DNA of 64,000 nucleotides from Salipiger bermudensis (GTDB lineage: Bacteria; Pseudomonadota; Alphaproteobacteria; Rhodobacterales; Rhodobacteraceae): positions 682,001 through 746,000 of the forward strand of contig NZ_JAHVIA010000001.1 of NCBI RefSeq assembly GCF_019801965.1. The letters run 5' to 3'. Position numbers and translations under genes: made by a program. Positions 32,803 to 42,276 of this stretch are shown here, one piece after another (position 1 is the first letter of the stretch; each line of letters starts with the position of its first letter). Under the pieces are notes generated by a model. The model was not told the origin of the DNA. It made no database searches and saw only the letters and a program-made list of their open reading frames with translations.

Positions 32803-33007
32803 AGCGCACCCCGTTCATGCGCAGGATGCGGCGGGCATCGTCGATCTGGTCGGCTCGGACCATCAGCCGCCGCGGCAGAATGCCCAAGCTGCCCTCGAGC
32901 ACGCTCATGTTTACGTCCAGCTCGAAGCTGTCTATACCCTCCCCGTCGAGAAGGGTTTTGACCAGCGGGATCAGCGTGATGTCGTTTGTGCGCAGAAGCT
33001 CTTCCAT
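32792..33007 (-). CDS. DUF2007 putative signal-transducing protein
   Basis: A 71-residue protein (MEELLRTNDITLIPLVKTLL, then LPRRLMVRADQIDDARRIL) matching DUF2007, a small ACT-like domain of unknown function. It is divergent from the polyprenyl synthase gene, with 55 bases between starts. Its end overlaps the start of the TrmN6-type gene. The ATG at 33007 lacks a strong ribosome site. Confidence 0.82.
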   Translation of the reverse strand: MEELLRTNDITLIPLVKTLLDGEGIDSFELDVNMSVLEGSLGILPRRLMVRADQIDDARRILRMNGVRFED

Positions 33008-33062
33008 GCCGGGGATGTAAGGACAGGGGCGCCTCCTTGTCGAGGCCGATACCGAGGGTTTG

Positions 33063-34064
33063 ATGGGTTTGGATACGCCGATGCAGAAGCCGCATGACCG
33101 GCTCGCCACGCTGCTGACCGGGGACATGGACGGGGTCAACGCCCTGATCCGCGAGCGCATGGCGTCGAAGCACGCGCCGCGCATTCCCGAGGTCACCGCG
33201 CATCTCGTCGAGGCCGGCGGCAAGCGCCTCCGCCCGCTGCTGACCCTCGCCTCGGCGCGGCTCTGCGGCTACGAGGGGCCGTTCCATGTCCATCTCGCGG
33301 CGACCGTGGAGTTCATCCACACCGCGACGCTGCTGCATGACGACGTGGTCGACGAGAGCAAGCAGCGCCGGGGCCGCCCGACCGCCAACCTGCTCTGGGA
33401 CAACAAGTCGAGCGTTCTGGTGGGCGATTACCTCTTCGCCCGCGCCTTCCAGCTGATGGTCGAGCCCGGCAACCTGCGGGTGCTCAACATCCTCTCGAAC
33501 GCCGCCGCCACCATCGCCGAGGGCGAGGTGCTGCAGCTTACCGCGGCGCAGGATCTGCGCACCAACGAGGACATCTACCTGCAGGTGGTGCGCGGCAAGA
33601 CCGCGGCGCTGTTCTCGGCGGCGACCGAGGTCGGCGGCGTGATCGCCGGCGTGGCCGAGGAGCAGGTGCAGGCACTGTTCGATTACGGCGACGCGCTGGG
33701 GATCGCCTTCCAGATCGTCGACGACCTGCTCGACTACCAGGGCGACAGCGCCGCCACCGGCAAGAATGTCGGCGACGATTTCCGCGAGCGCAAGCTGACC
33801 CTGCCGGTGATCAAGGCGATCGCCGCCGCCGATGACGAGGAGCGCGCCTTCTGGAAGCGCACCATCGAGAAAGGCGACCAGCAGGAGGGCGATCTCGAGC
33901 AAGCTCTGACGCTGCTCGAGACGCATGGCGCGCTGGATGCGACCCGCGCCGACGCGCAGGCCTGGACCGACAAGGCCAAGGCCTCGATGCAGAAACTGCC
34001 GCAATCCGAGCTGCGCGACCTGCTGGTCGAGCTCGCCGATTTCGTGGTGTCGCGGGTCTACTGA
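33063..34064 (+). CDS. ispB: Long-chain polyprenyl diphosphate synthase (octaprenyl/decaprenyl type)
   Basis: Builds the side chain of ubiquinone by adding IPP units to an allylic diphosphate. The 333-residue protein has the first aspartate-rich motif LLHDDVVDESKQRRG (D93, D94, D97), the conserved GGKRLRP near residue 52, and the second motif region FQIVDDLLDYQGD. The residues before the first motif are small, as in long-chain enzymes. The start is an ATG directly after a TTG. It is convergent with ispE, overlapping by seven bases. Chain length is not determinable here. Confidence 0.93.
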   Translation: MGLDTPMQKPHDRLATLLTGDMDGVNALIRERMASKHAPRIPEVTAHLVEAGGKRLRPLLTLASARLCGYEGPFHVHLAATVEFIHTATLLHDDVVDESKQRRGRPTANLLWDNKSSVLVGDYLFARAFQLMVEPGNLRVLNILSNAAATIAEGEVLQLTAAQDLRTNEDIYLQVVRGKTAALFSAATEVGGVIAGVAEEQVQALFDYGDALGIAFQIVDDLLDYQGDSAATGKNVGDDFRERKLTLPVIKAIAAADDEERAFWKRTIEKGDQQEGDLEQALTLLETHGALDATRADAQAWTDKAKASMQKLPQSELRDLLVELADFVVSRVY

Positions 34065-34939
34065 CCCCGCGGCGCCGCCAGCGCCGAACAATCGCCCAGC
34101 ACGCCGCTCGCCACCCACCATCCCGGCTCTGCCGCAGCGATGGCCTCGGCGGACGCTTGCGCCTCCTTCTCGGACAGAAACAGCCCGAAGCACGTGGCCC
34201 CCGAGCCCGACATGCGGACGAGACTGCAGCCCGGCTGGCCTCCGATCCGGGCGAGCACGTCGCGGATCGCGGGCTGAACCGCGCAGGCGGGCGCCTGAAG
34301 GTCGTTGCGCATCTCGTGCAGGAAAGCGATCAGCTCCGCCGCGTCCGCCATCTCCGGAATGTCGTCCGGCATCGGTGTGTTGTCGCGGCTCTCGAGGGCG
34401 CGGAAGACCGAGGGCGTCGAGACCTGCAGGCGCGGGTTGACCAGAACGGCTGCCACCGGCGGCAGCGCCAACGGCGTGAGCCGCTCGCCGATGCCCTGCG
34501 CCCGCAGGGGCCGGGAGGCGACGCACATCGGAACATCCGCCCCCAGCGCAAGGATCGCCGCGCCGTGCCGCTCAAGCAGCGCCTGCGGCGACGCATCGCT
34601 GCCGCCCCAGGCCGAGAGCCCGCGCAGGGCCGCGGCGGCATCGGCCGAGCCGCCGCCGATGCCGGAGGCCGCCGGCAGCGCCTTGTCGAGATGCAGCGCC
34701 GCGTCTCCACCCAGCAGGGACGCCGCCTTCATCACGAGATTGCTGCCATCCTCCGGCACGCCCTCGGCCTCCGGGCCAGAGACCCGGAGCGACAGGCCCT
34801 CGCCTTCGGAAATCGTCAGAAGGTCACCGACCGGCGCGAAGCTCACCAGCGAATCCAGCATGTGATAGCCATCCTCGCGGCGGCCGGTCACATGCAGGGT
34901 CAAATTGATCTTGGCCGGTGCGAAGACCTCACTCGCCAT
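34058..34939 (-). CDS. ispE: 4-diphosphocytidyl-2-C-methyl-D-erythritol kinase
   Basis: Phosphorylates CDP-methylerythritol in the non-mevalonate isoprenoid pathway. The 293-residue GHMP kinase starts with FAPAKINLTLHVTGRREDGYH, the family signature, and has the ATP-binding glycine loop LPAASGIGGGSADAAAAL near residue 90 and the C-terminal RMSGSGATCFGLF. Its ATG lies 11 bases inside the end of the TPR gene, so the two are co-transcribed. Confidence 0.96.
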   Translation of the reverse strand: MASEVFAPAKINLTLHVTGRREDGYHMLDSLVSFAPVGDLLTISEGEGLSLRVSGPEAEGVPEDGSNLVMKAASLLGGDAALHLDKALPAASGIGGGSADAAAALRGLSAWGGSDASPQALLERHGAAILALGADVPMCVASRPLRAQGIGERLTPLALPPVAAVLVNPRLQVSTPSVFRALESRDNTPMPDDIPEMADAAELIAFLHEMRNDLQAPACAVQPAIRDVLARIGGQPGCSLVRMSGSGATCFGLFLSEKEAQASAEAIAAAEPGWWVASGVLGDCSALAAPRGQ

Positions 34940-36653
34940 TGGCCATCTTGAGCGGCGGCTTGCCTTCCTCGGCGAGCACCTTGTCGAGCCCGACCTCCAG
35001 CTTCTGGCGGATGCGCTCGGGATCGATCTCGTCGGAGGCGTCTTCCCAGTCGATGAAGCTCAAGGCGCGCTTCCACTGGAACTCGGCCTCGAGCTTGCGC
35101 CCGACCGCCCAGTAGACATCGCCCAGGTGGTCGTTGACCACCGGATCGACCGCCATCAACTCGGCGGCGCGCTCCATGTGGACCACCGCCTCCTCGTAGC
35201 GGCCAAGGCGATAGAGCGCCCAGCCGAGGCTGTCGATGATGTAGCCGCTCTGCGGCTGCGCCGCGACCGCCTGCTCGATCATCGAGAGTGCCTCGTCGAG
35301 CTTCTCCTGCTGCTCGACCAGAGAGTAGCCGAGATAGTTGAGAACCTGCGGCTGGCCTGGGTTGAGCTCGAGCGCCTTGCGGAAATCGGTCTCGGCCATG
35401 CCCCATTTCTTCAGCCGCTCGTTGCTGATGCCGCGGGCGTAATGCAGGAACCACAGCGAGGGGTTCTCCTCGTCGAAGCTGGCCAGCGCGGCATCATAGG
35501 CGGCCACCGCCTCGTCGTAACGCTCGAGCTGGCGCATCATGTCGCCCAGCGCCGACTGCACCGTGGCCTGACTGCCATGGGTGCCTGCGAGCTGCTCGAG
35601 CACCTCGACCGCAGCATCGACCTTGCCGCTCGAGCGCAGCGCCTCGGCGCGGCCGAGCTCGGCGGCGTGGTAGGAGGAATCGTCGCGCGGGACCTGCTTG
35701 TAGGCGGCCACCGCGAGGTCATACTGATCGAGCGCCTCGAGCAGCGAGGCGGTCATCAGGATCGCGCCGGAATGATCCGGGCGCAGGTATTGCGCGATGC
35801 GGGCGTAGAGCAGGGTGAAATCGTCATCCGCCTCGTTGGCGAGCGCGCCGGCGAGGGTGTAGAACACCTCGGCAATGCCGTCTTTCGGGGAATTCACGTA
35901 GGTGAAGGGCAGGCGCTCGCCCTCGACCAGCCGCTGCCGCATCTCGGCGAGGCCCGGATCCATCGGCGGCGGGAAGCCCTCGTCGATCATCGCCACCGCC
36001 TCGTCCTGACGGTCGAGCTGACTGAGGATCTCCGAGCGCGCCATGACCGCGCGGCGGGTGTATTGCATGCTGCCGGCACGGTTCTGGGCGAAGATCGCCT
36101 CGGCGCCCTCGAAATCGCCGACCGAGGCCAGCGCCATCGCCTTGTGGTAGAAGGCGAAGGGGGCAAGGCCACGCTCTTCCGAGACCGCGTCAAACGCCTC
36201 GAGCGCGCCGCTCATCTCGCCCTGGCCGAGGATCGACCAGGCCTCGACCAGACCGTCGACCAGCGGTCCGATGGCGGTCTTCTCCTCGATCCGCGCCAGA
36301 AGCGCGTCATAATCGCCGCTCTGGGCGAGCTTGGCGATCTGGGCCATGTGGCCGACCTGGCTCTGGAAGCCCTGCTCCGACAGGCGATCGGCCAGCGCCA
36401 CCGCGCGCTCGACATCGCCGAGCGACAGGTTGGCAAGCGTGGCCCGTTCAAGCAGCGCCGGGTTGCCCGGATCATAGGCCACGGCGCGGCCGTAATACTC
36501 GGCCGCGGCCTTGAAATCTCCGTTGAAGCTGGCCTGACGCGCGGCGAGGTAATCGCCAGCAAGGCTTGCCGCGGCGGCTGGTGCCGCCACGCCTGCGATC
36601 ATCGTCAGCGCAAGCGCCGTGTTGCGAAGAAGCCCGAGAGCCTTGCCTGCCAT
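34929..36653 (-). CDS. Exported tetratricopeptide-repeat protein
   Basis: A 574-residue protein with a signal peptide (LGLLRNTALALTMIAGVAAPAAAA) and many TPR units, for example AAEYYGRAVAYDPGNPALLERATLANLSLGD near the start and AETDFRKALELNPGQPQVLNYLGYSL near residue 440. It is probably periplasmic and serves as a protein-interaction scaffold; the partner is unknown. GGAGG seven bases before the ATG fixes the start. It precedes ispE in an overlapping pair, an arrangement whose functional meaning is not evident. Confidence 0.88.
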   Translation of the reverse strand: MAGKALGLLRNTALALTMIAGVAAPAAAASLAGDYLAARQASFNGDFKAAAEYYGRAVAYDPGNPALLERATLANLSLGDVERAVALADRLSEQGFQSQVGHMAQIAKLAQSGDYDALLARIEEKTAIGPLVDGLVEAWSILGQGEMSGALEAFDAVSEERGLAPFAFYHKAMALASVGDFEGAEAIFAQNRAGSMQYTRRAVMARSEILSQLDRQDEAVAMIDEGFPPPMDPGLAEMRQRLVEGERLPFTYVNSPKDGIAEVFYTLAGALANEADDDFTLLYARIAQYLRPDHSGAILMTASLLEALDQYDLAVAAYKQVPRDDSSYHAAELGRAEALRSSGKVDAAVEVLEQLAGTHGSQATVQSALGDMMRQLERYDEAVAAYDAALASFDEENPSLWFLHYARGISNERLKKWGMAETDFRKALELNPGQPQVLNYLGYSLVEQQEKLDEALSMIEQAVAAQPQSGYIIDSLGWALYRLGRYEEAVVHMERAAELMAVDPVVNDHLGDVYWAVGRKLEAEFQWKRALSFIDWEDASDEIDPERIRQKLEVGLDKVLAEEGKPPLKMANGE

Positions 36654-36866
36654 GCCAGTGCCTCCTTTTATCGGTTGGCCAAGCCTATAGGCGCCTGCCT
36701 TGCCGCGCAATGCGCAGGCGGATCACGCAAGCGTCACCAGACGGCATGTCCTTGCCGATCGCCGCCCCGGTGATCGCCGCTTGCCGCTCGCGGTTGCGTG
36801 AAATGGGGCGTTTCCAACGTTTTCAGACCTTCCGAAGACAGGGTGTTTGCCGCTATTGCGTGGGCC

Positions 36867-39401
36867 ATGGACATCGTTGTTGTTACGACCGTCATCGCGT
36901 CGCTGTTTCTTGTCATCGGTCTGGCCGAGCCGCTCGCGGCGCGTTTGCGGCTGCCCTATAGCGTGATCCTCGCCGTGCTCGGCATCCTGATCGCCGCCGG
37001 GGCGATCTTCTTCCTGCGCACCACGCTGACCGACGCGCTCAACCCGGTGGCCGAGGCGATCCTCGGCCTGCCGATCCGCGCCAGCGTGTTCCTCTACGTG
37101 TTCCTGCCGACGCTGCTGTTCCAGGCGACGCTGGGGCTCAACATCCGCCGGATGATGGACGACTGGGTGCCGATCCTGTTGATGGCGGTTGGGGCCGTCG
37201 TCGTGGCGACGCTCAGCGTCGGCTACGCGCTGTCATGGTTCTCGACCCTGCCGCTGGCCGCCTGCCTGCTGATCGGCGCGATCGTCTCGACCACCGACCC
37301 CTCGGCGGTGATCTCGATCTTCCGCTCCCTTTCGGCGCCGCGCCGGCTGGCACGGATCATCGAGGGCGAAAGCCTGCTCAACGACGCCGCCGCCATCGCG
37401 CTCTTCGGGTTCTTCCTCGGCTTCGTCATGCTCGGCCTGCCCGACCCCACCCTCGAGGACGCGCTGAGCCAGTTCCCGCTGCTGATCTTCGGCGGCGCGC
37501 TGACCGGCTGGATCCTCGCCCGCATCGCGGTGCGGCTGATGGGGATTTTCGGACGCTACGAGCTGGCGCAACAGTCGATCTCGGTGGCCCTGCCCTACCT
37601 CGCCTACATCATCGCCGAGCAGAGCATCGGCGCCTCCGGAGTGATCGCCGTGGTCGCCGCGGGCCTCACGCTCAACATCGTCGGACCGGGCCGGCTGCCG
37701 CCCGAGGCCTGGACCAACCTGCGCGAGGTCTGGGACCTGCTGGCGCACTGGGCCGGGGCGCTGATCTTCATCCTCGCCGCCCTGCTGATCCCCCGGATGC
37801 TCGAGGAGTTCCGGCTCTCCGACGCCGGGCTCGTGCTCGTCGTCGTGCTCGCCGCAATCGCCGCCCGCGCCTTCATCCTGTTCTTCGTGCTGCCGATCAT
37901 GGGGCGGCTTCGCCTGTCGCCGCCGGTCGAACGCCCCTACCGCAGCGCGATCCTCTGGGGCGGGTTGCGCGGCGCCGTCACCCTGGCGCTGGCACTCGCA
38001 GTGACTGAAAACTTCCGCGTGCCGGTCGAGATCAAGCGGCAGGTCGGCATCCTCGCCACCGGCTTCACCCTATTCACCCTGCTGGTGCAGGGCACGACGC
38101 TGCGCTGGGTGATCGGCAAGCTCGGGCTCGACCAGCTCTCGCCGCTCGACCAGGCGCTGTCGAAACAGGTGGTGGCGGTGTCGTTGCAAACGGTGCGCGA
38201 AGACGTCTCGCGCACAACGGCGAATTACGATCTCGACCAGCGCATCGTGCGCGGCGAGGCCAAGCGCTTCGGCGATCGGCTCGAGGAGGCGGTCAAACAG
38301 GCCGAGGAAGACACCGAGATCCTCGACAAGGACCGCGTCACGCTGGGCCTGATCGCGCTGGCCGGTGCCGAGCGCGACACCATAATCGAGCGCGTGCGCG
38401 ATCACTCGATCTCGTCGCGGCTGTCGGAAATCCTTCTGTCCGATGCCGACCGGCTGATCGAAGCCACGCGCACCGGCGGCCGCAGCGGCTATCGCCGCGC
38501 CGCGCGACGCGTGGTGGCCTATGGCAAGGGCTTCCGGGTGGCGGCAGTGCTGCACAACCGGCTCGGCCTGTCCGGACCGCTGGCCCGGCTCACCGCCGAC
38601 CGGTTCGAGCTCCTGCTGTCGCAGAAGCTGATCCTGCGCGATCTCGACGGCTTCATCCACGGCCGCATCCGCCGCATCCACGGCCGCCGCGTCTCCGACC
38701 TGCTGACCGAGCTGCTCAACCGCCGCGTCGAGACCGTCAACACCGCGCTCGAAGGGCTGCGGCTGCAATACCCGGGTTATGCCGAAACGCTCGAGCGCCA
38801 CTTCATCCGCCGCACCCAGCTGCGGCTCGAGGAGCGCGAATACAACGCCATGCGCGCCGATGGGCTGATCGGGGAAGAGCTGCACACCTCGCTTATGCAG
38901 GAGATCGCCGACCGCCGCGCCGCCAGCGAGAAGCGGCCGCGCCTCGACGTGGCCCTGCAGCGCTCCGAGCTGGTGCGGCAATTCCCGCTGTTTTCCGATC
39001 TCGACGCGCCCTCGGTCAAGCAGCTCGCCCGGGCGCTCTCTGCGCGCTACGTCAACCCCGGGGACGTGATCCTGCGGCCCGACAGCACGGCGCGCAGCGT
39101 CTATTTCATCGCCAACGGCGCGGTCGAGCTGGAGCGGGGCGGCCAGACATGGCGGCTGGGCCGCGGCGAGATGTTCGGCCAGCTCGCGATCCTGACCCAG
39201 AAACCGCGCCGCTTCGAGTCGCGCGCCATCGTGCCAAGCACCCTTCTGGTGCTCGACGAGGCGCGGTTCCGGCGGTTGCTGAAGCGCAGCGAGACCCTGC
39301 GCGAGGCGGTCCGGGCCAGTGCCGAGAAACGCGGCGTCGATCCCGACACGATCATCCCGGCCGGCGAACCGAAACCCCGAAAGAAAAAGACCCCGGCCTG
39401 A
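36867..39401 (+). CDS. CPA1-family Na+/H+ antiporter with C-terminal cyclic-nucleotide-binding-like domain
   Basis: An 844-residue protein. The first 400 residues form a 12-13 helix transporter with the CPA1 motifs TTDPSAV (D144), GESLLNDAAA (N172-D173) and GGLRGAVTLALAL. A long helical cytoplasmic region follows (about 420-690). Residues about 700-820 are a cNMP-binding fold (LFSDLDAPSVKQLARALSARYVNPGD). The phosphate-binding cassette reads FGQLAILTQKPRRFES, with Gln where ligand-binding Glu normally sits, so cNMP binding is doubtful. The overall plan recalls SOS1/NhaP-type antiporters. A start 23 codons upstream is possible. Confidence 0.9.
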   Translation: MDIVVVTTVIASLFLVIGLAEPLAARLRLPYSVILAVLGILIAAGAIFFLRTTLTDALNPVAEAILGLPIRASVFLYVFLPTLLFQATLGLNIRRMMDDWVPILLMAVGAVVVATLSVGYALSWFSTLPLAACLLIGAIVSTTDPSAVISIFRSLSAPRRLARIIEGESLLNDAAAIALFGFFLGFVMLGLPDPTLEDALSQFPLLIFGGALTGWILARIAVRLMGIFGRYELAQQSISVALPYLAYIIAEQSIGASGVIAVVAAGLTLNIVGPGRLPPEAWTNLREVWDLLAHWAGALIFILAALLIPRMLEEFRLSDAGLVLVVVLAAIAARAFILFFVLPIMGRLRLSPPVERPYRSAILWGGLRGAVTLALALAVTENFRVPVEIKRQVGILATGFTLFTLLVQGTTLRWVIGKLGLDQLSPLDQALSKQVVAVSLQTVREDVSRTTANYDLDQRIVRGEAKRFGDRLEEAVKQAEEDTEILDKDRVTLGLIALAGAERDTIIERVRDHSISSRLSEILLSDADRLIEATRTGGRSGYRRAARRVVAYGKGFRVAAVLHNRLGLSGPLARLTADRFELLLSQKLILRDLDGFIHGRIRRIHGRRVSDLLTELLNRRVETVNTALEGLRLQYPGYAETLERHFIRRTQLRLEEREYNAMRADGLIGEELHTSLMQEIADRRAASEKRPRLDVALQRSELVRQFPLFSDLDAPSVKQLARALSARYVNPGDVILRPDSTARSVYFIANGAVELERGGQTWRLGRGEMFGQLAILTQKPRRFESRAIVPSTLLVLDEARFRRLLKRSETLREAVRASAEKRGVDPDTIIPAGEPKPRKKKTPA

Positions 39402-39414
39402 TCGGGCCGAGGTC
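39380..39414 (-). terminator. Terminator of the ridA-gdpD-FemAB-phhB operon
   Basis: On the minus strand GACCTCGGCC pairs with GGCCGGGGTC (one G-U) around a six-base loop and is followed by TTTTTCTTTC. It lies about 40 bases past the phhB stop. It overlaps the last codons of the convergent antiporter gene, so the same bases encode its lysine-rich tail. Confidence 0.85.
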
Positions 39415-39452
39415 GTGATCCGCGCTACCGGCGGAGCCATGCCCGCACGGGA

Positions 39453-39743
39453 TCAGAGCGTATCGAGCTTGCGCGCCAGCTTGGCGTCGAGCGCCGAGAG
39501 CCCGCCCACGTCATGGGTCGAGAGCGTCACCTCGACGGTCTTGTAGACATTGCTCCATTCCGGGTGGTGATCCCATTTCTCGGCCCAGAGCGCGGCGCGG
39601 GTCATCCACGAGAACGCCTCGGTGAAATCCGCAAACTCGAAGGTCTTGTGGATGGCGTCGCGGCCCTCGACCATCTCCCAGCCGGCCTCGAAGAGCGGGG
39701 CGAGCATGGTGTCGCGGGCGGTGTCGGAGAGTTTCTCGGTCAT
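39453..39743 (-). CDS. phhB: Pterin-4a-carbinolamine dehydratase
   Basis: A 96-residue protein of the PCD/DCoH family, which dehydrates 4a-hydroxytetrahydrobiopterin and so recycles pterin cofactor for aromatic amino acid hydroxylases. The active-site motif is [22 protein letters not shown]. It overlaps the upstream FemAB-like gene by four bases (ATGA) and is the last gene before a strong terminator. No phenylalanine hydroxylase lies in the window. Confidence 0.93.
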   Translation of the reverse strand: MTEKLSDTARDTMLAPLFEAGWEMVEGRDAIHKTFEFADFTEAFSWMTRAALWAEKWDHHPEWSNVYKTVEVTLSTHDVGGLSALDAKLARKLDTL

Positions 39744-40939
39744 TCCTGTTCTTCCCTATGGTCCTTTCGGAACGGGCCATAGGCGGTGAGGATCTCGATA
39801 TCCTCGCCAATGGCCCGCCGCTCCTCCTCGAGATAGCGCGCCACCGCCTCGGCGAAACCCCGGTCGGCGATCCAGTGCAGCGAGTGGGTCTCGGTCGGCA
39901 GGTATCCGCGGGCCAGCTTGTGCTCGCCCTGCGCCCCGGCCTCGACCCGCGCCAGCCTGTGTCGGATGGCAAACTCGATGGCCTGATAATAGCATGCCTC
40001 GAAATGCAGGCAGGGGTGATCCTCGACGCAGCCCCAGTAACGGCCATAGAGCGCATCGCGGCCGATGAAGTTGAGCGCGCCCGCCACGTCGCGCCCGTCG
40101 CGCATGGCCACCACCATGGCGATATCGTCGCGCAGCGTCTCGTGGGCGATCTCGAAGAAGGCGCGCGTGAGGTAGGGCGAGCCCCATTTGCGCGCCCCGG
40201 TGTCCTGATAGAACCGCCAGAAGCTGTCCCAGTGCTCGGCCGCGATCTCGTCGCCCACCAGCATCCGGATTTCGCCGCCGAAGCCCTGCGCGGTGCGGCG
40301 CTCCTTGCGGATGTTCTTGCGCTTGCGCGAGCTGAGGCTTTCGAGAAATGCGTCGAAATCCGCGTAGCCGTCGTTTTCCCAGTGGAACTGCTGGGTGACC
40401 CGGCGCAGCAGCCCCATGCGCTCGCCGGCGATGGCCTCGGCCTCGGTGCAGAAGGTGGCGTGCAGCGAGCTCAGCTCGTTCTGCGCCGCGAACTGCACCG
40501 CGCCCTGCACCAGCGCCGACATGCCGGTGGCCTCGTGGCCGGGCCTGGTCAGGAAGCGCCGCCCGGTCGCCGGGGTGAAGGGCACTGCGATCTGCAGCTT
40601 GGGGTAATAGTCGCCGCCTGCGTTCTCGTAGGCATGGGCCCAGCTGTGGTCGAAGATGTATTCACCCTGGCTGTGGCCCTTGGCGTAGAGCGGCGCCACG
40701 GCGATGATCTCACCATCGAGCTCGGCGCTCAGATAGCGCGGCTCCCAGCCGGTGCCGCGCCCGACCGAGCCCGAGGCTTCCAGCGCGTGCAGGAAGCGGT
40801 GGGTGGTGAACGGATCCTTGGGCCGCCCGCCATCCGCCGCTTCGGGGCAGGCGCAGGCATCCCAGTCGCCCGGCGCGATCTGGTCCAGCGATGTGAGGAT
40901 GTTGACGGCGATGGTGCCGCCGGGGCTTTGATCGGTCAT
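39740..40939 (-). CDS. FemAB/GNAT-like protein (DUF482 type)
   Basis: A 399-residue protein of the GNAT/peptidogalycan-biosynthesis group: two tandem acyltransferase-like folds. Recognisable segments are [12 protein letters not shown] near residue 200, [17 protein letters not shown], and [27 protein letters not shown]. Members are annotated as N-acetyltransferases, but the substrate is unknown. It lies between gdpD and phhB on one transcript. Confidence 0.85.
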   Translation of the reverse strand: MTDQSPGGTIAVNILTSLDQIAPGDWDACACPEAADGGRPKDPFTTHRFLHALEASGSVGRGTGWEPRYLSAELDGEIIAVAPLYAKGHSQGEYIFDHSWAHAYENAGGDYYPKLQIAVPFTPATGRRFLTRPGHEATGMSALVQGAVQFAAQNELSSLHATFCTEAEAIAGERMGLLRRVTQQFHWENDGYADFDAFLESLSSRKRKNIRKERRTAQGFGGEIRMLVGDEIAAEHWDSFWRFYQDTGARKWGSPYLTRAFFEIAHETLRDDIAMVVAMRDGRDVAGALNFIGRDALYGRYWGCVEDHPCLHFEACYYQAIEFAIRHRLARVEAGAQGEHKLARGYLPTETHSLHWIADRGFAEAVARYLEEERRAIGEDIEILTAYGPFRKDHREEQE

Positions 40940-40985
40940 GCGTGTCTTCCCTGCTGGCCACTATCTGGCCTGCAGCGCGCCGGGT

Positions 40986-41735
40986 TCAAGCCGCGTATCC
41001 CTCGAACGTGATGTTGTTGGCAACCGCGCGCGCCACCGCCTCATCCTCGGGCGAGCGCACCGTCCAGCACAACACGGGAACCCCGGCGGCGCGCAGCTCG
41101 GCCACGCGCGGCGCGTTCAGGTCGCGCCAGTCGTGGCTGATGAAGCAGGCACCGGTGCGATCGAAATCCGCGATGGCGCGCAGCCCGGCGAGCCGCGCCT
41201 CGGGCAGCTGCTCGGCATCCTCGCCTTCGTAGGCACAGGTGGTCAGCCCGCGCGGAATACCCGGCGCCAGCGCGGCCAGCGCGGCCACCGAATGCGGGTT
41301 GAACGACATCAGCGCCACCGGGCCGTCATAGCCGTTCAGGGCCTCGGCGGCGGCCGCCTCGAGCGGGCCGACATCAGGGCCCATCGCGCCGTCCTGATCC
41401 TTCACCTCGACCAATAGCGGCACCTGCCCGGCCACCAGCGCCAGCACCTCGGCGAAGGTCGGGATGCCCCTCGAGCCATGTCGGAGCGGGATCGCCCCGA
41501 GCGCGGAGGCGCTGCGCGCCCGCACCGGGCCGGTTTCGGCGGTCAGCCGGTCGAGGTCGTAATCGTGGAACACCATCGCGACGCCGTCGGACGACAGCTG
41601 CAGGTCGATCTCGATGCCGTAGCCGGCCTCGATCGCGGCGATGATCGCCTCGACCGAGTTCTCGGGCCGGCCCGCCGCGATGTCGTGATAGGCACGGTGC
41701 GCGATGGGCCGGTCGAGGAAGCTTGCGGGAAGCAT
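40986..41735 (-). CDS. Glycerophosphodiester phosphodiesterase-family protein
   Basis: A 249-residue GDPD-fold enzyme that hydrolyses glycerophosphodiesters to glycerol-3-phosphate and an alcohol. The catalytic and metal residues are seen in IAHRAYHD, GIEIDLQLSSDG and MVFHDYDLDRLT, with VPLLVEVKD further on. No signal peptide is seen, so it is probably cytosolic. The start lies five bases after the ridA stop, showing co-transcription. Confidence 0.9.
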   Translation of the reverse strand: MLPASFLDRPIAHRAYHDIAAGRPENSVEAIIAAIEAGYGIEIDLQLSSDGVAMVFHDYDLDRLTAETGPVRARSASALGAIPLRHGSRGIPTFAEVLALVAGQVPLLVEVKDQDGAMGPDVGPLEAAAAEALNGYDGPVALMSFNPHSVAALAALAPGIPRGLTTCAYEGEDAEQLPEARLAGLRAIADFDRTGACFISHDWRDLNAPRVAELRAAGVPVLCWTVRSPEDEAVARAVANNITFEGYAA

Positions 41736-41740
41736 GGTGC

Positions 41741-42202
41741 TCAGGCGATCTCGAAGATGCCTTCGATCTCGACCGCCACGCCCATCGGCAGCGACGCGGC
41801 AGAGACCGCCGAACGCGAGTGGCGGCCGGCATCGCCCAGCACCGCGACCAGCAGGTCCGAGGCGCCGTTGATCACCTTGGGCTGGTCGGTGAATTCGAGC
41901 GTGGAGTTTACGAAGCCGGTCAGCTTCACCACGCGCTTGAGCTTCGACAGGTCGCCTCCGCAAGCCGCCTTGACCTGCGCCAGCAGGCCCAGCGCGCAGG
42001 CGGCCGCGGCCTTGGCACCGGCCTCGACTTCCATGTCGGCGCCGAGCTTGCCGAGGATCAGCCCGTCGGGGCCCTGGCTGATCTGGCCGGAGACGAAGAC
42101 GAGGTTGCCGGTCTGCACGAAGGGCACGTAATTGGCGGCGGGTGCGGGCGCCTCGGGCAGGGTCAGGCCAAGCTCGGCAAGGCGGGCATCGATATCGCTC
42201 AT
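41741..42202 (-). CDS. RidA-family (YjgF/UK114) protein
   Basis: A 153-residue protein of the Rid superfamily, which in characterised members hydrolyses reactive enamine/imine intermediates from PLP enzymes. The length and the segments GNLVFVSGQISQGPDG and LPMGVAVEIEGIFEI match the longer RidA-like branch, and the conserved C-terminal Arg/Glu region is kept. GGAGG lies just upstream of the ATG. It heads the ridA-gdpD-FemAB-phhB operon. Confidence 0.88.
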   Translation of the reverse strand: MSDIDARLAELGLTLPEAPAPAANYVPFVQTGNLVFVSGQISQGPDGLILGKLGADMEVEAGAKAAAACALGLLAQVKAACGGDLSKLKRVVKLTGFVNSTLEFTDQPKVINGASDLLVAVLGDAGRHSRSAVSAASLPMGVAVEIEGIFEIA

Positions 42203-42276
42203 GGGAACCTCCGGATGTGAGTCGGCGCGAGGCTATCCGCCCCGCGCCGCAATGGAAATAGCCGCTTGAGCCGCGA

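Noticed and set aside
32792-33223. Longer N-terminal extension of the DUF2007 protein
   Set aside because: It would run through the divergent promoter and into the polyprenyl synthase gene; the short 71-residue form matches the family.
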